A stretch of 64,000 nt of DNA from NCBI RefSeq assembly GCF_900099785.1, contig NZ_FNDS01000004.1:248001-312000 (forward strand), in the 5' to 3' direction. The notes beneath the pieces are model-generated. The model saw only the letters and a program-made list of their open reading frames with translations, searched no databases and was not told where the DNA came from. Every line of letters starts with the position of its first letter. Position 1 is the first letter of the stretch. The translations under genes were made by a program, and so were the position numbers. The DNA comes from Pseudomonas panipatensis. GTDB taxonomy: Bacteria; Pseudomonadota; Gammaproteobacteria; Pseudomonadales; Pseudomonadaceae. Positions 50,174 through 58,660 of this stretch are shown piece by piece.

Positions 50174-50800
50174 TCAGTGCAGATCCTGGGGCAGCGATCC
50201 CTTGCGCAGGCGCAGGAACATCAGCGCCACGCTGCGCGCATCGCCCAGCGCGGTATGCCGGCCTTCCACGGGAATATCCAGGGTGCGCGCCAGGGTGTCG
50301 AAGCGCAGGTCCAGGTGCAGATCGGGATAACGCCGGCTGACTTTGCGCTGGTACAGCGCGGAGACTTCGATGCGCGGATTGTTCAGCGACGCCCCCAGTT
50401 GCGCGCGCAGGTGGCGCTTGAGCACGGCGACATCGAAGGACAGGTAATAGCCGAGCAGCGGTCGATCGCCGATGAAGGCGAGCAGGCGGCGCAGCGCATC
50501 GGCCAGCGGGAGTTGCCCTTCGAGATCGGCGCGCCGCAGCTTGTGGATGCGGATGGAGGTGCCATCCAGGCTCGCCGGCGGCTCCACCAGCAATTCCAGG
50601 CGCTCGCCGAGGACCAGTTTGCCGCGGCGGATCATCACCGCGCCGATGCTCAGGATGTCCGCCTTACGCGGATCGAGGCTGGTGGTTTCCAGATCGATCG
50701 AAACGATTTCCTCGGCTTCGTCCGGCGCATGCAGGCACCAGTAGAGGCGGCGACGCCAGCCGGACCAATGATGATCGGGGATTTTCACCAAGGCGTTCAT
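50174..50800 (-). CDS. DnaQ-like 3'-5' exonuclease (DEDDh)
   Basis: A 208-residue exonuclease-fold protein. DEDDh residues: Asp and Glu in VSIDLETTSLD, an Asp in LLGYYLSFDVAVLKRHL, and the final His and Asp in RHTALGDARSVA. Similar to the epsilon proofreading domain but as a separate protein. It is coupled by an ATGA overlap to the CBS/DUF294 protein upstream and lies next to actP, an arrangement widely conserved in gammaproteobacteria with unexplained meaning. Substrate (DNA or RNA) unknown. Confidence 0.9.
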   Translation of the reverse strand: MNALVKIPDHHWSGWRRRLYWCLHAPDEAEEIVSIDLETTSLDPRKADILSIGAVMIRRGKLVLGERLELLVEPPASLDGTSIRIHKLRRADLEGQLPLADALRRLLAFIGDRPLLGYYLSFDVAVLKRHLRAQLGASLNNPRIEVSALYQRKVSRRYPDLHLDLRFDTLARTLDIPVEGRHTALGDARSVALMFLRLRKGSLPQDLH

Positions 50801-52587
50801 CGGGTCTCCAGATGGAACTGCCGGGCCAGGCTCTGCTTGAACTTCTTCACCGCGTGCAAGCCGAAACGCAGCATGTCGCGCTCATGGCGGCTGAGGCGGG
50901 TCACATCCAGCCCTTGCTCACGGCCATCGCGATTACCGGCCAGCTGTTGTACCAAGCGTAGCTGGAGGAACAGCTCGAAGGATTCGGCGAGGTTGTCCGC
51001 CAGGTTCTCGTCCAGCACCCCGCGCGCTTTCAGCGCTTCCAGCCGAGCCAGGGTGCCACGCGCCTCCAGGCCCTCGCGCAGGGCCAGCACGCGACAGCCA
51101 TGGACGATGGGGAAGATGCCGCCACGCTTGACGTCGAGGCGCTCCTCCTGGGTTTTCAACTGGCCGAGGAAGGTCAGCGGGGTGTCGAATTGCAGGGCAG
51201 CGGCGGCCACATCGTCGAGCCAACGCTCGCCATCCTCGACGAAGCGATTCAGGCCCTGGCGCAGGGCATCGAACAGTTGACGATTGCCGGCCACCGGCCA
51301 GGCGTCGGCGAGGATCGACAGACGCAGCAATTGTTCGGGGTTGCCTTCCAACTGGGTCTGCGTCAGCTCTCGCTGCCACGCCGCCAGCGACTTGCACCAT
51401 TCCGGCCGGCTGGCCATGACGCCACCGGGACAGGGCGGGTAGCCGAAGCTCAGCAGCGCCTCGCTGAAGCGCTCCATCAGCGCCAAGCCCTGCTCCAGCG
51501 GAAAGCCCTCGGCGAGGATCAGGGCATTGTCCTGGTCGGTCTTCAGCAACTGCTCGGCGCGCCCTTCACTGCCCATCACGATCAGGCAGCAATGGCTGCG
51601 CAGGGCCAGCGGCACCTGCAACTCGAACAGGCGTTCGAGTAGTTGCTCGTTGAGGGTACTGACCAGTTGCATGATGAAGCGCAGGCGGATGCCATTGCCG
51701 GACAGGGTGGCGATCAGCGTGTGCAGCGTTTCGGCGGCAGCACGCAACTCCTCTTCGGTCTCGGCGCGGGCGATACGCAGGGCCAGCACATGGGAATGGG
51801 TGGAGAACAGGCTGAGCACCTGGGTCAGGTGCAGCAGGCCGATGATCTCGCCGTCCTCCTGGACGGCGACGCGCTCGATGCGCTGGCGGGTCATCAGGAT
51901 CATCGCATCGAAGAGAAAATCGCCGAGTGCGACGCAGGCCAGCGGTCCGTGGGCCAATGGGCCTATGGCGTGCTCCTCGGCCAGACCGTCGCGGAAGTGC
52001 GCACGCATCAGGTCAGTGCGGGTCACGATGCCCAGGCCGCTCTCCTGGCGCACCAGCAAGGCATCGGCGCCGCGGCTCAACTGCAGGCGCGCGGCATCGC
52101 CCAGGGGCAGATCGGCGCTCACCTCGATGGCCGGCAGCAAGTGCTCACGGGCGATGCGGGTCAGGATGAATTCGGCCAGGTTCTGCCCTTCGCGCCGCGC
52201 CAGTTGGCGCTTGGCGGCCAGGTCGGCCTGGAAGAAGCGGGCAAAGGCGGAATTGGCGCCGCACAGTTGGTGGAAGACGCTGGCCGGCAGTTCGTAGGTG
52301 ATGCTCTCTTCCACCGCGCGATAGGCGTGCTTGCTGCTGCCGGAGAAGAGTCCGCGAATATCGAAAAGGTCCTCGCCCGCGTACTGGGCGAACAGTTTGC
52401 CGTCTTCGCCGCGCTCTTCGACCACGCCCTTGAGCATGATGAACAGGCAGGGCACTGCGGCGCCGGCTTCCAGGAGGGTTTCACCGGCGGCGTAGTAACC
52501 GACGCTCAGCGCTTCGCTCAACTGCGCGCGCTCGGTGGGGCGCAGCAGATCGAAGGGAGGGGAGGAAAAATTGAAGTTCTCGGGCAT
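50797..52587 (-). CDS. cNMP-binding / CBS / DUF294 nucleotidyltransferase-like protein
   Basis: A 596-residue cytoplasmic signalling-type protein. In order: a cyclic-nucleotide-binding domain (about 10-120, AAGETLLEAGAAVPCLFIML), a CBS pair (about 150-270, GIVTRTDLMRAHF and ERVAVQEDGEIIGLLHLTQV), a nucleotidyltransferase-like domain with MGSEGRAEQLLKTDQDNALI (GS-X-D-X-D type site), and a DUF294 C-terminal helical part. Such proteins are thought to sense nucleotides and may modify a partner. It is coupled to the DnaQ-like exonuclease and lies just downstream of actP, so a role in acetate or energy sensing is possible but unproven. Confidence 0.9.
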   Translation of the reverse strand: MPENFNFSSPPFDLLRPTERAQLSEALSVGYYAAGETLLEAGAAVPCLFIMLKGVVEERGEDGKLFAQYAGEDLFDIRGLFSGSSKHAYRAVEESITYELPASVFHQLCGANSAFARFFQADLAAKRQLARREGQNLAEFILTRIAREHLLPAIEVSADLPLGDAARLQLSRGADALLVRQESGLGIVTRTDLMRAHFRDGLAEEHAIGPLAHGPLACVALGDFLFDAMILMTRQRIERVAVQEDGEIIGLLHLTQVLSLFSTHSHVLALRIARAETEEELRAAAETLHTLIATLSGNGIRLRFIMQLVSTLNEQLLERLFELQVPLALRSHCCLIVMGSEGRAEQLLKTDQDNALILAEGFPLEQGLALMERFSEALLSFGYPPCPGGVMASRPEWCKSLAAWQRELTQTQLEGNPEQLLRLSILADAWPVAGNRQLFDALRQGLNRFVEDGERWLDDVAAAALQFDTPLTFLGQLKTQEERLDVKRGGIFPIVHGCRVLALREGLEARGTLARLEALKARGVLDENLADNLAESFELFLQLRLVQQLAGNRDGREQGLDVTRLSRHERDMLRFGLHAVKKFKQSLARQFHLETR

Positions 52588-52616
52588 GGTCAGCCGCCGT
52601 GCGGAACATCGCAAGA

Positions 52617-52646
52617 CCAGACCGGGGGCGCATGCCCCCGGTCTGG
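52617..52646 (-). terminator. 13-bp GC hairpin after actP
   Basis: CCAGACCGGGGGC and GCCCCCGGTCTGG form a perfect 13-bp stem with a 4-base loop, starting 16 bases past the actP stop and ending before the CBS/DUF294 gene. The following U-run is poor (TCTTGCG), so read-through into the next gene is possible. Confidence 0.6.
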
Positions 52647-52662
52647 CGTTGTCAGCCGCGAC

Positions 52663-54318
52663 TCAGTGGGCTACCGCGCCACTGGCGCCCAGGCCGGTCT
52701 GGGAACGGATGAACTGCGGGAAGAAGCGTGCGCGTTCTTCATCGGCAGCACTGGACTTGTCGGTGATGGAGAAGAACCAGATACCGACGAAGGCCACGGC
52801 CATGGAGAACAGTGCCGGGTACTCGTACGGGTAGATGGCTTTCTCGTGGCCGAGGATCTGAACCCAGATGGTCGGGCCGAGGATCATCAGCGCCACCGCG
52901 GTGATCAGGCCCAGCCAGCCGCCGATCATGGCGCCACGGGTGGTCAGCTTCTTCCAGTACATCGAGAGCAGCAGTACCGGGAAGTTGCAGCTGGCGGCGA
53001 TGGAGAAGGCCAGGCCGACCATGAAGGCGATGTTCTGCTTCTCGAAGAGGATGCCCAGGATGATGGCCACCACACCGAGGGTGATGGTGGTGATCTTGGA
53101 CACGCGCAGCTCGTCCTTCTCGTTGGCCTTGCCGCCCTTGATCACGCTGGCGTACAGGTCATGGGACACCGCCGAGGCCCCGGCCAGGGTCAGACCGGCG
53201 ACCACCGCGAGGATGGTGGCGAAGGCCACGGCCGAGATGAAGCCGAGGAACAGGCTGCCGCCCACGGCATTGGCCAGGTGCACGGCGGCCATGTTGGTGC
53301 CGCCGATCAGCGCGCCAGTGGCATCCTTGAAGGCCGGGTTGGTGCTGACCAGCAGGATGGCGCCGAAGCCGATGATGAAGGTCAGGATATAGAAGTAGCC
53401 GATGAAGCCAGTGGCGAAGAACACGCTCTTGCGCGCTTCCTTGGCATCGCTGACGGTGAAGAAGCGCATCAGGATGTGCGGCAGGCCGGCGGTACCGAAC
53501 ATCAGCGCCAGGCCGAGGGAGAAGGCCGAGATCGGATCCTTCACCAGACCGCCGGGGCTCATGATGGCCTCGCCTTTCGGGTGCACCTTGATGGCTTCGG
53601 AGAACAGCGCGCTGACGTCGAAGTTGACGTGCTTGAGCACCATGATGGCCATGAAGGTGGCGCCGGACAGCAGCAGCACGGCCTTGATGATCTGTACCCA
53701 GGTGGTGGCCAGCATGCCGCCGAAGAGCACGTAGAACACCATCAGGATGCCGACCATGACCACGGCGACATGGTAGTTCAGGCCGAACAGCAACTGGATC
53801 AGCTTGCCGGCACCGACCATCTGCGCGATCAGGTACAGCGCCACCACCACCAGCGAACCGCTGGCGGACAGGGTGCGGATGTCCCGCTGCTTCAGACGGT
53901 AGGAGGCGACGTCGGCGAAGGTGTACTTGCCGAGGTTGCGCAGGCGTTCGGCGATCAGGAAGAGAATGATCGGCCAGCCGACCAGGAAGCCGATGGAGTA
54001 GATCAGGCCGTCGTAGCCGGAGGTGTACACCAGCGCGGAGATCCCCAGGAAGGAGGCCGCGGACATGTAGTCACCCGCGATCGCCAGGCCGTTCTGGAAA
54101 CCGGTGATGCGGCCGCCAGCGGCATAGTAGTCGGCTGCCGAGCGGTTGCGCTTGGAGGCCCAGTAGGTGATGCACAGGGTGAGACCGACGAAACCGACGA
54201 ACATCACGATGGCGGAAACGTTCAGCGGTTGACGCTGCACGTCGCCGGTCAGCGCGTCGGCCCAGAGGGCAGGAGCAAAGGCAGCGAGGCCAAGGGCCGC
54301 GAGCAGGCGGGCGATCAT
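52663..54318 (-). CDS. actP: cation/acetate symporter
   Basis: A 551-residue sodium:solute symporter of the ActP branch with a signal-like N-terminus ([20 protein letters not shown]) and about 13 helices. The block [20 protein letters not shown] after helix 1 and [20 protein letters not shown] are specific to acetate permeases. It takes up acetate and perhaps other short monocarboxylates. Its ATG overlaps the yjcH-type stop (ATGA), so the two are co-translated. Upstream of the operon lies a palindrome that could bind the acetate-response regulator. Confidence 0.94.
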   Translation of the reverse strand: MIARLLAALGLAAFAPALWADALTGDVQRQPLNVSAIVMFVGFVGLTLCITYWASKRNRSAADYYAAGGRITGFQNGLAIAGDYMSAASFLGISALVYTSGYDGLIYSIGFLVGWPIILFLIAERLRNLGKYTFADVASYRLKQRDIRTLSASGSLVVVALYLIAQMVGAGKLIQLLFGLNYHVAVVMVGILMVFYVLFGGMLATTWVQIIKAVLLLSGATFMAIMVLKHVNFDVSALFSEAIKVHPKGEAIMSPGGLVKDPISAFSLGLALMFGTAGLPHILMRFFTVSDAKEARKSVFFATGFIGYFYILTFIIGFGAILLVSTNPAFKDATGALIGGTNMAAVHLANAVGGSLFLGFISAVAFATILAVVAGLTLAGASAVSHDLYASVIKGGKANEKDELRVSKITTITLGVVAIILGILFEKQNIAFMVGLAFSIAASCNFPVLLLSMYWKKLTTRGAMIGGWLGLITAVALMILGPTIWVQILGHEKAIYPYEYPALFSMAVAFVGIWFFSITDKSSAADEERARFFPQFIRSQTGLGASGAVAH

Positions 54319-54626
54319 TGCTGGACCTCCTTGAGGATTTCCTGGTTCAGGCGGTCGAACTCACCATTGGCGCGGCGCACATAGACGCCGGTCAGCACGA
54401 AGGCGGCGACGATAATTCCGACGCCCAGGGGAATGCCCCAGGTGACCGAGGAATCGGCGCTTATCTTGGTGCCCAGCAGGTGGGGTTCGAAGGCGATGAG
54501 CAGGATGAAGGCCGCATACAGGCCCAGCATGATCACGGATAGCAGCCCGGCGAATCGCTCGCGCTTGGCCACCAATTCTTTGAAGCGCGGATTGTTATCA
54601 ATCCGCTGGTAAATGCTGTCGTTCAT
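54315..54626 (-). CDS. yjcH: DUF485 membrane protein (YjcH) of the acetate permease operon
   Basis: A 103-residue inner membrane protein with two helices ([20 protein letters not shown] and [19 protein letters not shown]), and the family motif [14 protein letters not shown] at the start and [14 protein letters not shown] at the end. DUF485 proteins are the constant partner of ActP. The start MNDSIYQRI is chosen; the frame's earlier ATG lies in the promoter region. It is the first gene of the yjcH-actP operon, with the CBS/DUF294 and exonuclease genes downstream. Confidence 0.92.
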   Translation of the reverse strand: MNDSIYQRIDNNPRFKELVAKRERFAGLLSVIMLGLYAAFILLIAFEPHLLGTKISADSSVTWGIPLGVGIIVAAFVLTGVYVRRANGEFDRLNQEILKEVQQ

Positions 54627-54672
54627 TGTTGTTGTCCTCACAGCGGGGATGACGCGGATGTCGTCCAGCCCT

Positions 54673-54715
54673 ACTCTAGGGCTCTGCTGCAAGGGCTCCA
54701 GACGACTTTAGTCGT
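54673..54715 (-). promoter_or_regulatory. candidate promoter and LuxR-type palindrome upstream of yjcH-actP
   Basis: ACGACT-TT-AGTCGT (54702-54715) is an inverted repeat with perfect 6-base arms. It stands 7 bases before a -35-like TGGAGC, 16-base spacer and -10-like TAGAGT (54673-54678) on the minus strand. Acetate uptake operons in pseudomonads are activated by a NarL-type regulator (CrbR/ErdR); this palindrome is a candidate site. The -10 also lies in a small stem AGCCCT/AGGGCT. Confidence 0.45.
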
Positions 54716-54763
54716 AGCGCCTCCCCCTCCTGACGAAGACCTGCGAAATAGAGCGTCCGCAAT

Positions 54764-54801
54764 GAAAAAACCCGCCCTCTCCCGGAAGGAGACGACGGGT
54801 T
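54764..54801 (-). terminator. intrinsic terminator of betX
   Basis: On the minus strand AACCCG...CGGGTT (6 bp) encloses a second stem TCTCC/GGAGA with a UUCCG-type loop, followed by TTTTTT. It starts about 20 bases past the betX stop. Confidence 0.82.
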
Positions 54802-54820
54802 CGCAGGATGCCTCCTGCGC

Positions 54821-55678
54821 TTATTCAGTCCACTGTTTGACGCGCTCCGGGTGGCTGGCGACCCACTGCTTGGCGGCGTCTTCCGGCTTGGTGCCGTTCT
54901 GCACCGCGAGCATGACCTCGCCGATCTCCTGACCGTCGTTCCACTTGAGCTTCTTCAGCAGCGCCCAGACCTCGGGAGCCTTCTTCTCCAACGCCGGGTT
55001 GGCCACGCTGTCGACATGCTCCTCGTCGCCGTAGACCTTCTTCGGATCCTCGAGGAACTTCAGCTTCCACTTGGCGAACATCCAGTGCGGAATCCAGCCG
55101 GTCACCGCCACTGCCTTCTTGTCGTTCTCGGCACGGGTCAGTTCGGCGATCATGCCGCTGCCCGAGCTGGCCACCAGTTTGTAGTCCAGGCCGTAGTCCT
55201 TGATCGCCTGCTCGGTCTTGAGCATCACGCCGGCGCCGGCGTCGATGCCGACGATGCGCCCGTCGTATTCATCCTTCTGCGCCTTGAGATCCTCGATGCT
55301 GTTGGCTTTGACGTACTCCGGCACGATCAGACCGATCTTCGCCCCCGGGTAGTTGACGCCCAGGTCGACCACCTGGTCTTTCATCTTCGAGTAATAGGCA
55401 CCATGGGTCGCCGGCAGCCAGGCCGAGAGCATGGCATCCAGTTTGCCGCGCGCCACGCCCTGCCACATGATGCCGGCCGCCACCGGCATCAGCTTGACCG
55501 GGTAGCCGAGTTTCTCGCGGATCACCTCGGCGGCCACATGGGTAGTGGCCACACTGTCCGACCAGCCATCGACGTAGCCGATGGTGATCTCAGGCTTGGC
55601 CGCCGCGGCGGCCAGCCCTGCTGCCGCCGACAGCGCCAGCCCAGCGCTCAGGCACAACAGACGTCGCATCATTCGCAT
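54821..55678 (-). CDS. betX: glycine betaine-binding periplasmic protein (BetX-like)
   Basis: A 285-residue periplasmic substrate-binding protein of the ProX/OpuAC type. The signal peptide is MRMMRRLLCLSAGLALSAAA and ends near AAAA. Aromatic-cage residues lie in GYVDGWSDSVATTHV, AWLPATHGAYY and WIPHWMFAKWKL. No permease or ATPase genes are next to it, so it is an orphan that must use an ABC permease encoded elsewhere, as BetX does with the choline/betaine transporter in P. aeruginosa. GGGGAGA precedes the ATG. The neighbour order (actP operon, then this) matches that locus. Confidence 0.87.
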   Translation of the reverse strand: MRMMRRLLCLSAGLALSAAAGLAAAAAKPEITIGYVDGWSDSVATTHVAAEVIREKLGYPVKLMPVAAGIMWQGVARGKLDAMLSAWLPATHGAYYSKMKDQVVDLGVNYPGAKIGLIVPEYVKANSIEDLKAQKDEYDGRIVGIDAGAGVMLKTEQAIKDYGLDYKLVASSGSGMIAELTRAENDKKAVAVTGWIPHWMFAKWKLKFLEDPKKVYGDEEHVDSVANPALEKKAPEVWALLKKLKWNDGQEIGEVMLAVQNGTKPEDAAKQWVASHPERVKQWTE

Positions 55679-55791
55679 GGATTTCTCCCCTCATTCTAGG
55701 TTCACCGGAACCAACGCCCCGGGGCGGTCTTAGCCGCGCTTCCATCATCGGCCTGAGGGCTGGGCGGGCTGCTCCGAGAGCGACGCATAAC

Positions 55792-55808
55792 CTGTCTTTA
55801 CACGACAG
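55792..55808. promoter_or_regulatory. small inverted repeat upstream of betX
   Basis: CTGTC-TTTACAC-GACAG, 5-base arms, 114 bases before the betX start, in an otherwise unremarkable 275-base divergent region toward the GH17 gene. Weak candidate operator. Confidence 0.25.
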
Positions 55809-55953
55809 CCAGTATCCAGAAACGACGCCTCGCATGCGTTTGCGACAGCCTCGCCGAGTGCCGCGCTGGCACCGGGCCATGCCCGCCGCCCCGGGCGCTG
55901 ACGCCGGCCGCCGGCATTGCTAAGATGCCAGCCCGCCCCCACGCGCCGCCCCC

Positions 55954-57573
55954 ATGCCCCGAACCTCGCGCTTTCCCGCCCTGCCCTACTGCATCGCCCT
56001 GCTCCTGAGCGTCCTCGCCATGGCCGCGATCTGGTACCTGCAGGGCCGCGCGGTGCAACTGCCCGACGCCGCTAGCGCCACGCACCGCCTGCAATGCGCG
56101 TCCTACAGCCCGTTCGGCAAGGACCAGTCGCCGTTCGACCAGCCCTTCGCCTTGCGTCCGGCGCAGATGGACGCCGACCTGGCGCTGCTGGCAACCCGCT
56201 TCACCTGTGTCCGCACCTACTCCATGAGCGGCCTGGAAGGCATCCCGGCGCTGGCGCGCAAGCATGGCCTGAAGCTGATCCTCGGCGCCTGGATCAACGC
56301 CATTCCGGCGGACAGCGAGCGTGAGGTGGAGAAACTGATCGCGGCGGCCAATGCCTATCCCGACGTGGTCCAGGCGGTGATCGTCGGCAACGAGACGCTG
56401 CTGCGCCAGGAAGTCACCGGCAAATACCTCGATGGCCTGCTGGCGCGGGTGAAGAGCCAGGTGCGCCAGCCGGTGTCCTACGCCGAGGTCTGGGAGTACT
56501 GGCTCAAGCACCCGCAACTGGCGGACAAGGTCGACTTCATCACCCTGCACCTGCTGCCTTACTGGGACAACCAGCCCAGCGGTATCGACGGCGCCCTGGC
56601 CCGTGTCGCCGAGATTCGCCAGCGCTTCGACCAGAGTTTTCCCGGCAAGGACGTGCTGATCGGCGAAACCGGCTGGCCCAGCGAGGGCCGCCAGCGGCAG
56701 ACCGCGCTCCCCAGCCGGGTCAACGAGGCGCGCTACATTCGCGACTTCGTGCGCATGGCCGAGGCGCGCGGCTGGCACTACAACCTGATCGAGGCCTTCG
56801 ACCAACCGTGGAAGCGCCGCATCGAGGGCGCGGTGGGAGGCTACTGGGGATTGTTCGACGCCGACCGCCAGGAAAAGGACGTGCTCGCCGGCCCGGTCTC
56901 CAACCAGCCCGACTGGCCACGCTGGCTGGCGCTGTCCGTCCTGTTGTGGGCCGCCGCGCTGCTGCTCGCCGGGCGCCCGGCGAATGCGCGCGCGGCGCTG
57001 CTGCTACCGCTGGGCGTGGCACTCGGCGCGACCTGCAGCGGGCTGTGGGGGGCCCAGGCGCTGGTGATTTCCACCTTCCTCGACGAATGGCTGTGGGCCG
57101 CCTACCTGATGCTGCTCAACCTGCTGGTGCTGGCGCACCTGGCCCTGGCCTTGTCGGCCAGCGGCGGCTGGCGCGCCAGGCTCAAGGCCTGGGCAGCGGC
57201 GCACGACGGCTGGCTGCTGCTGGCCAGCGGCTTCGCCGGCGCGGTGTGGATGCTGGCGCTGGTGTTCGACGCGCGTTACCGCAACTTCCCCAACGCGGCG
57301 CTGCTGTTCCCTGCCGTGGTCTACCTGTGCCGGCCACTGCGCGCCCCGCGCCGCGAGGCCACCCTGCTGGCGCTGCTGATCGCCGTGGGAATCGTTCCGC
57401 AACTGGCCCTGGAGGGCTTGAACAACCTGCAGGCGCTGGGCTGGGCCGGCGTCGCCAGCCTGCTCACCGGGGCCCTCTGGCGTGGCCTGCGCCTGCCCCG
57501 CGAGGCGGCCGCCAAGGCTGCCATCGACAGCGCACCGGCACGGCCCGTGCCCGACCCCGCCGCTCAGGCCTGA
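55954..57573 (+). CDS. membrane-anchored GH17 beta-1,3-glucan glucosyltransferase
   Basis: A 539-residue protein. One N-terminal helix (residues 12-30) exports a GH17 domain (about 45-310) to the periplasm; a C-terminal part has about seven further helices (residues 325-515). The catalytic acid is Glu147 (VIVGNETLL) and the nucleophile Glu238 (LIGETGWPSEG). Proteobacterial GH17 enzymes of this form are non-Leloir transferases that elongate or branch beta-1,3-linked glucans. Here it may act on periplasmic glucans. The multi-helix C-terminus is an unusual fusion and may move the product. It overlaps the next convergent gene by 10 bases. Confidence 0.88.
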   Translation: MPRTSRFPALPYCIALLLSVLAMAAIWYLQGRAVQLPDAASATHRLQCASYSPFGKDQSPFDQPFALRPAQMDADLALLATRFTCVRTYSMSGLEGIPALARKHGLKLILGAWINAIPADSEREVEKLIAAANAYPDVVQAVIVGNETLLRQEVTGKYLDGLLARVKSQVRQPVSYAEVWEYWLKHPQLADKVDFITLHLLPYWDNQPSGIDGALARVAEIRQRFDQSFPGKDVLIGETGWPSEGRQRQTALPSRVNEARYIRDFVRMAEARGWHYNLIEAFDQPWKRRIEGAVGGYWGLFDADRQEKDVLAGPVSNQPDWPRWLALSVLLWAAALLLAGRPANARAALLLPLGVALGATCSGLWGAQALVISTFLDEWLWAAYLMLLNLLVLAHLALALSASGGWRARLKAWAAAHDGWLLLASGFAGAVWMLALVFDARYRNFPNAALLFPAVVYLCRPLRAPRREATLLALLIAVGIVPQLALEGLNNLQALGWAGVASLLTGALWRGLRLPREAAAKAAIDSAPARPVPDPAAQA

Positions 57574-57578
57574 GCGGC
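57559..57578. repeat. 20-bp perfect palindrome spanning two convergent stop codons
   Basis: GCCGCTCAGGCCTGAGCGGC is identical on both strands. Read in either gene it encodes Ala-Ala-Gln-Ala-stop, so both proteins end AAQA. It is a possible shared bidirectional transcript end; there is no U-tract. Confidence 0.7.
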
Positions 57579-57932
57579 CTGGCGCACCAGGCGCAGTCCC
57601 GCCAGCACCACCGCGAACACCGCCATGCTGACGCTATAGAAGACCAGCGCCGGCAAGCCGATGAACAGTGCCAGGGCCGCCAGCCACCAGCCGATCCGGC
57701 CGGGGACGAAGAAGCCCAGCAGCGCAGCCACCAGCGCGGCCTGGCCGAGCACGCCAAAATGAATCAGCAGGCCGAGCCCGGAGCGCAACTGGCAGGCCAG
57801 TTGCGCGTCGTTATCGGCGCAGACATCCACCCACTGGCCGTTCTCCAGCAAACCGAAACGCACGCCATAGCAGGCCGCCACCCACAAGACGGTGAGGCTC
57901 AGCAACAGAATCAACGACGAACGACGGGGCAT
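57564..57932 (-). CDS. small membrane protein, unknown function (122 aa)
   Basis: A 122-residue protein with three to four hydrophobic helices (LILLLSLTVLWVAACYGVRF, then LGLLIHFGVLGQAALVAALL, then WWLAALALFIGLPALVFYSV and further). A periplasmic-facing loop CADNDAQLAC holds two Cys that could form a disulfide. No family recognised. Its stop overlaps that of the convergent GH17 gene inside a perfect palindrome. Confidence 0.75.
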   Translation of the reverse strand: MPRRSSLILLLSLTVLWVAACYGVRFGLLENGQWVDVCADNDAQLACQLRSGLGLLIHFGVLGQAALVAALLGFFVPGRIGWWLAALALFIGLPALVFYSVSMAVFAVVLAGLRLVRQAAQA

Positions 57933-58040
57933 GGCGCCACTCCGGAGGGATAACCGGCGCCCAGCATAGCCAGCGTCGATGCCGATGCAAGCCTGCCGAC
58001 CGCTGGTTAGACTGACCGGACCCTCTCGCAGGAACCCGCC

Positions 58041-58595
58041 ATGTCGCGCGCCACCCGCTTCTTCCTGGTCTGCCTGGCCATCAGCTTCTGGTGGCTCTGG
58101 CCCAAGCACCCGCGGGAGGCCGCGCAAGCGCTCGGCGACGGCAGCCTGCGCCTGGCCCATTACCGCATCGAGCCGCTGCAGGAATTCCAGATCGACGCCC
58201 TGGTGCTGGGCCGCGAAGACTATGCCTTCGACCGCGAAGCGGAACTCTCGCCCACCGACCTGGCCCTGGGCTGGGGGCCGCTGGCCGATCCGCAGTTGGC
58301 CGCGCGCATCCAGTTCAGCCAGGGCGGCCGCTGGTACCACTGGCAGGCCGATCCGCTGCCGCTGCCACGCCGGGAAATCGAAACCCACAGCGCCAACATG
58401 CACCTGATCCCGGCCGACCCCCAGATCGCCCAGGCGTTGTCGGCGGTCCGCGCCGGCCAGCAGATTCATCTGGCCGGCGAACTGGTGCAGGTGGTTGGCG
58501 ACGACGGCTGGCAGTGGCGCAGTTCGCTGAGCCGCGAGGACACCGGCGCCGGCGCCTGCGAACTGATCTGGGTGGAACGCCTGGAAACACGCTGA
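58041..58595 (+). CDS. hypothetical exported or membrane-anchored protein (184 aa)
   Basis: A 184-residue protein with one N-terminal hydrophobic segment (FFLVCLAISFWWLWP), then a soluble part. The segments LAHYRIEPLQEFQIDALVLG, DLALGWGPLADPQLAARIQF and RRWYHW-like aromatic stretches suggest a beta-rich body. HSANMHLIPADPQIAQALSA is a conserved-looking motif. No family recognised. AGGAA lies 8 bases before the ATG. It precedes the GNAT gene by 65 bases; the two may share a transcript. Confidence 0.72.
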   Translation: MSRATRFFLVCLAISFWWLWPKHPREAAQALGDGSLRLAHYRIEPLQEFQIDALVLGREDYAFDREAELSPTDLALGWGPLADPQLAARIQFSQGGRWYHWQADPLPLPRREIETHSANMHLIPADPQIAQALSAVRAGQQIHLAGELVQVVGDDGWQWRSSLSREDTGAGACELIWVERLETR

Positions 58596-58660
58596 ACGCA
58601 CGGTTGCCAGCGCCATCAGGATCGCGGCATGCTCCCCCATCGCTTGCAGAGGAACCCTCC

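Noticed and set aside
50174-52587. Toxin-antitoxin-like nucleotidyltransferase pair
   Set aside because: Domain content (cNMP, CBS, DUF294) and location beside actP fit a conserved housekeeping arrangement and not an MNT/HEPN toxin system.
51643-54384. 913-codon plus-strand open frame
   Set aside because: It runs antisense through the CBS/DUF294 and actP genes; its product is His/Gln/Asp/Gly-rich without domains, typical of a GC-rich shadow frame.
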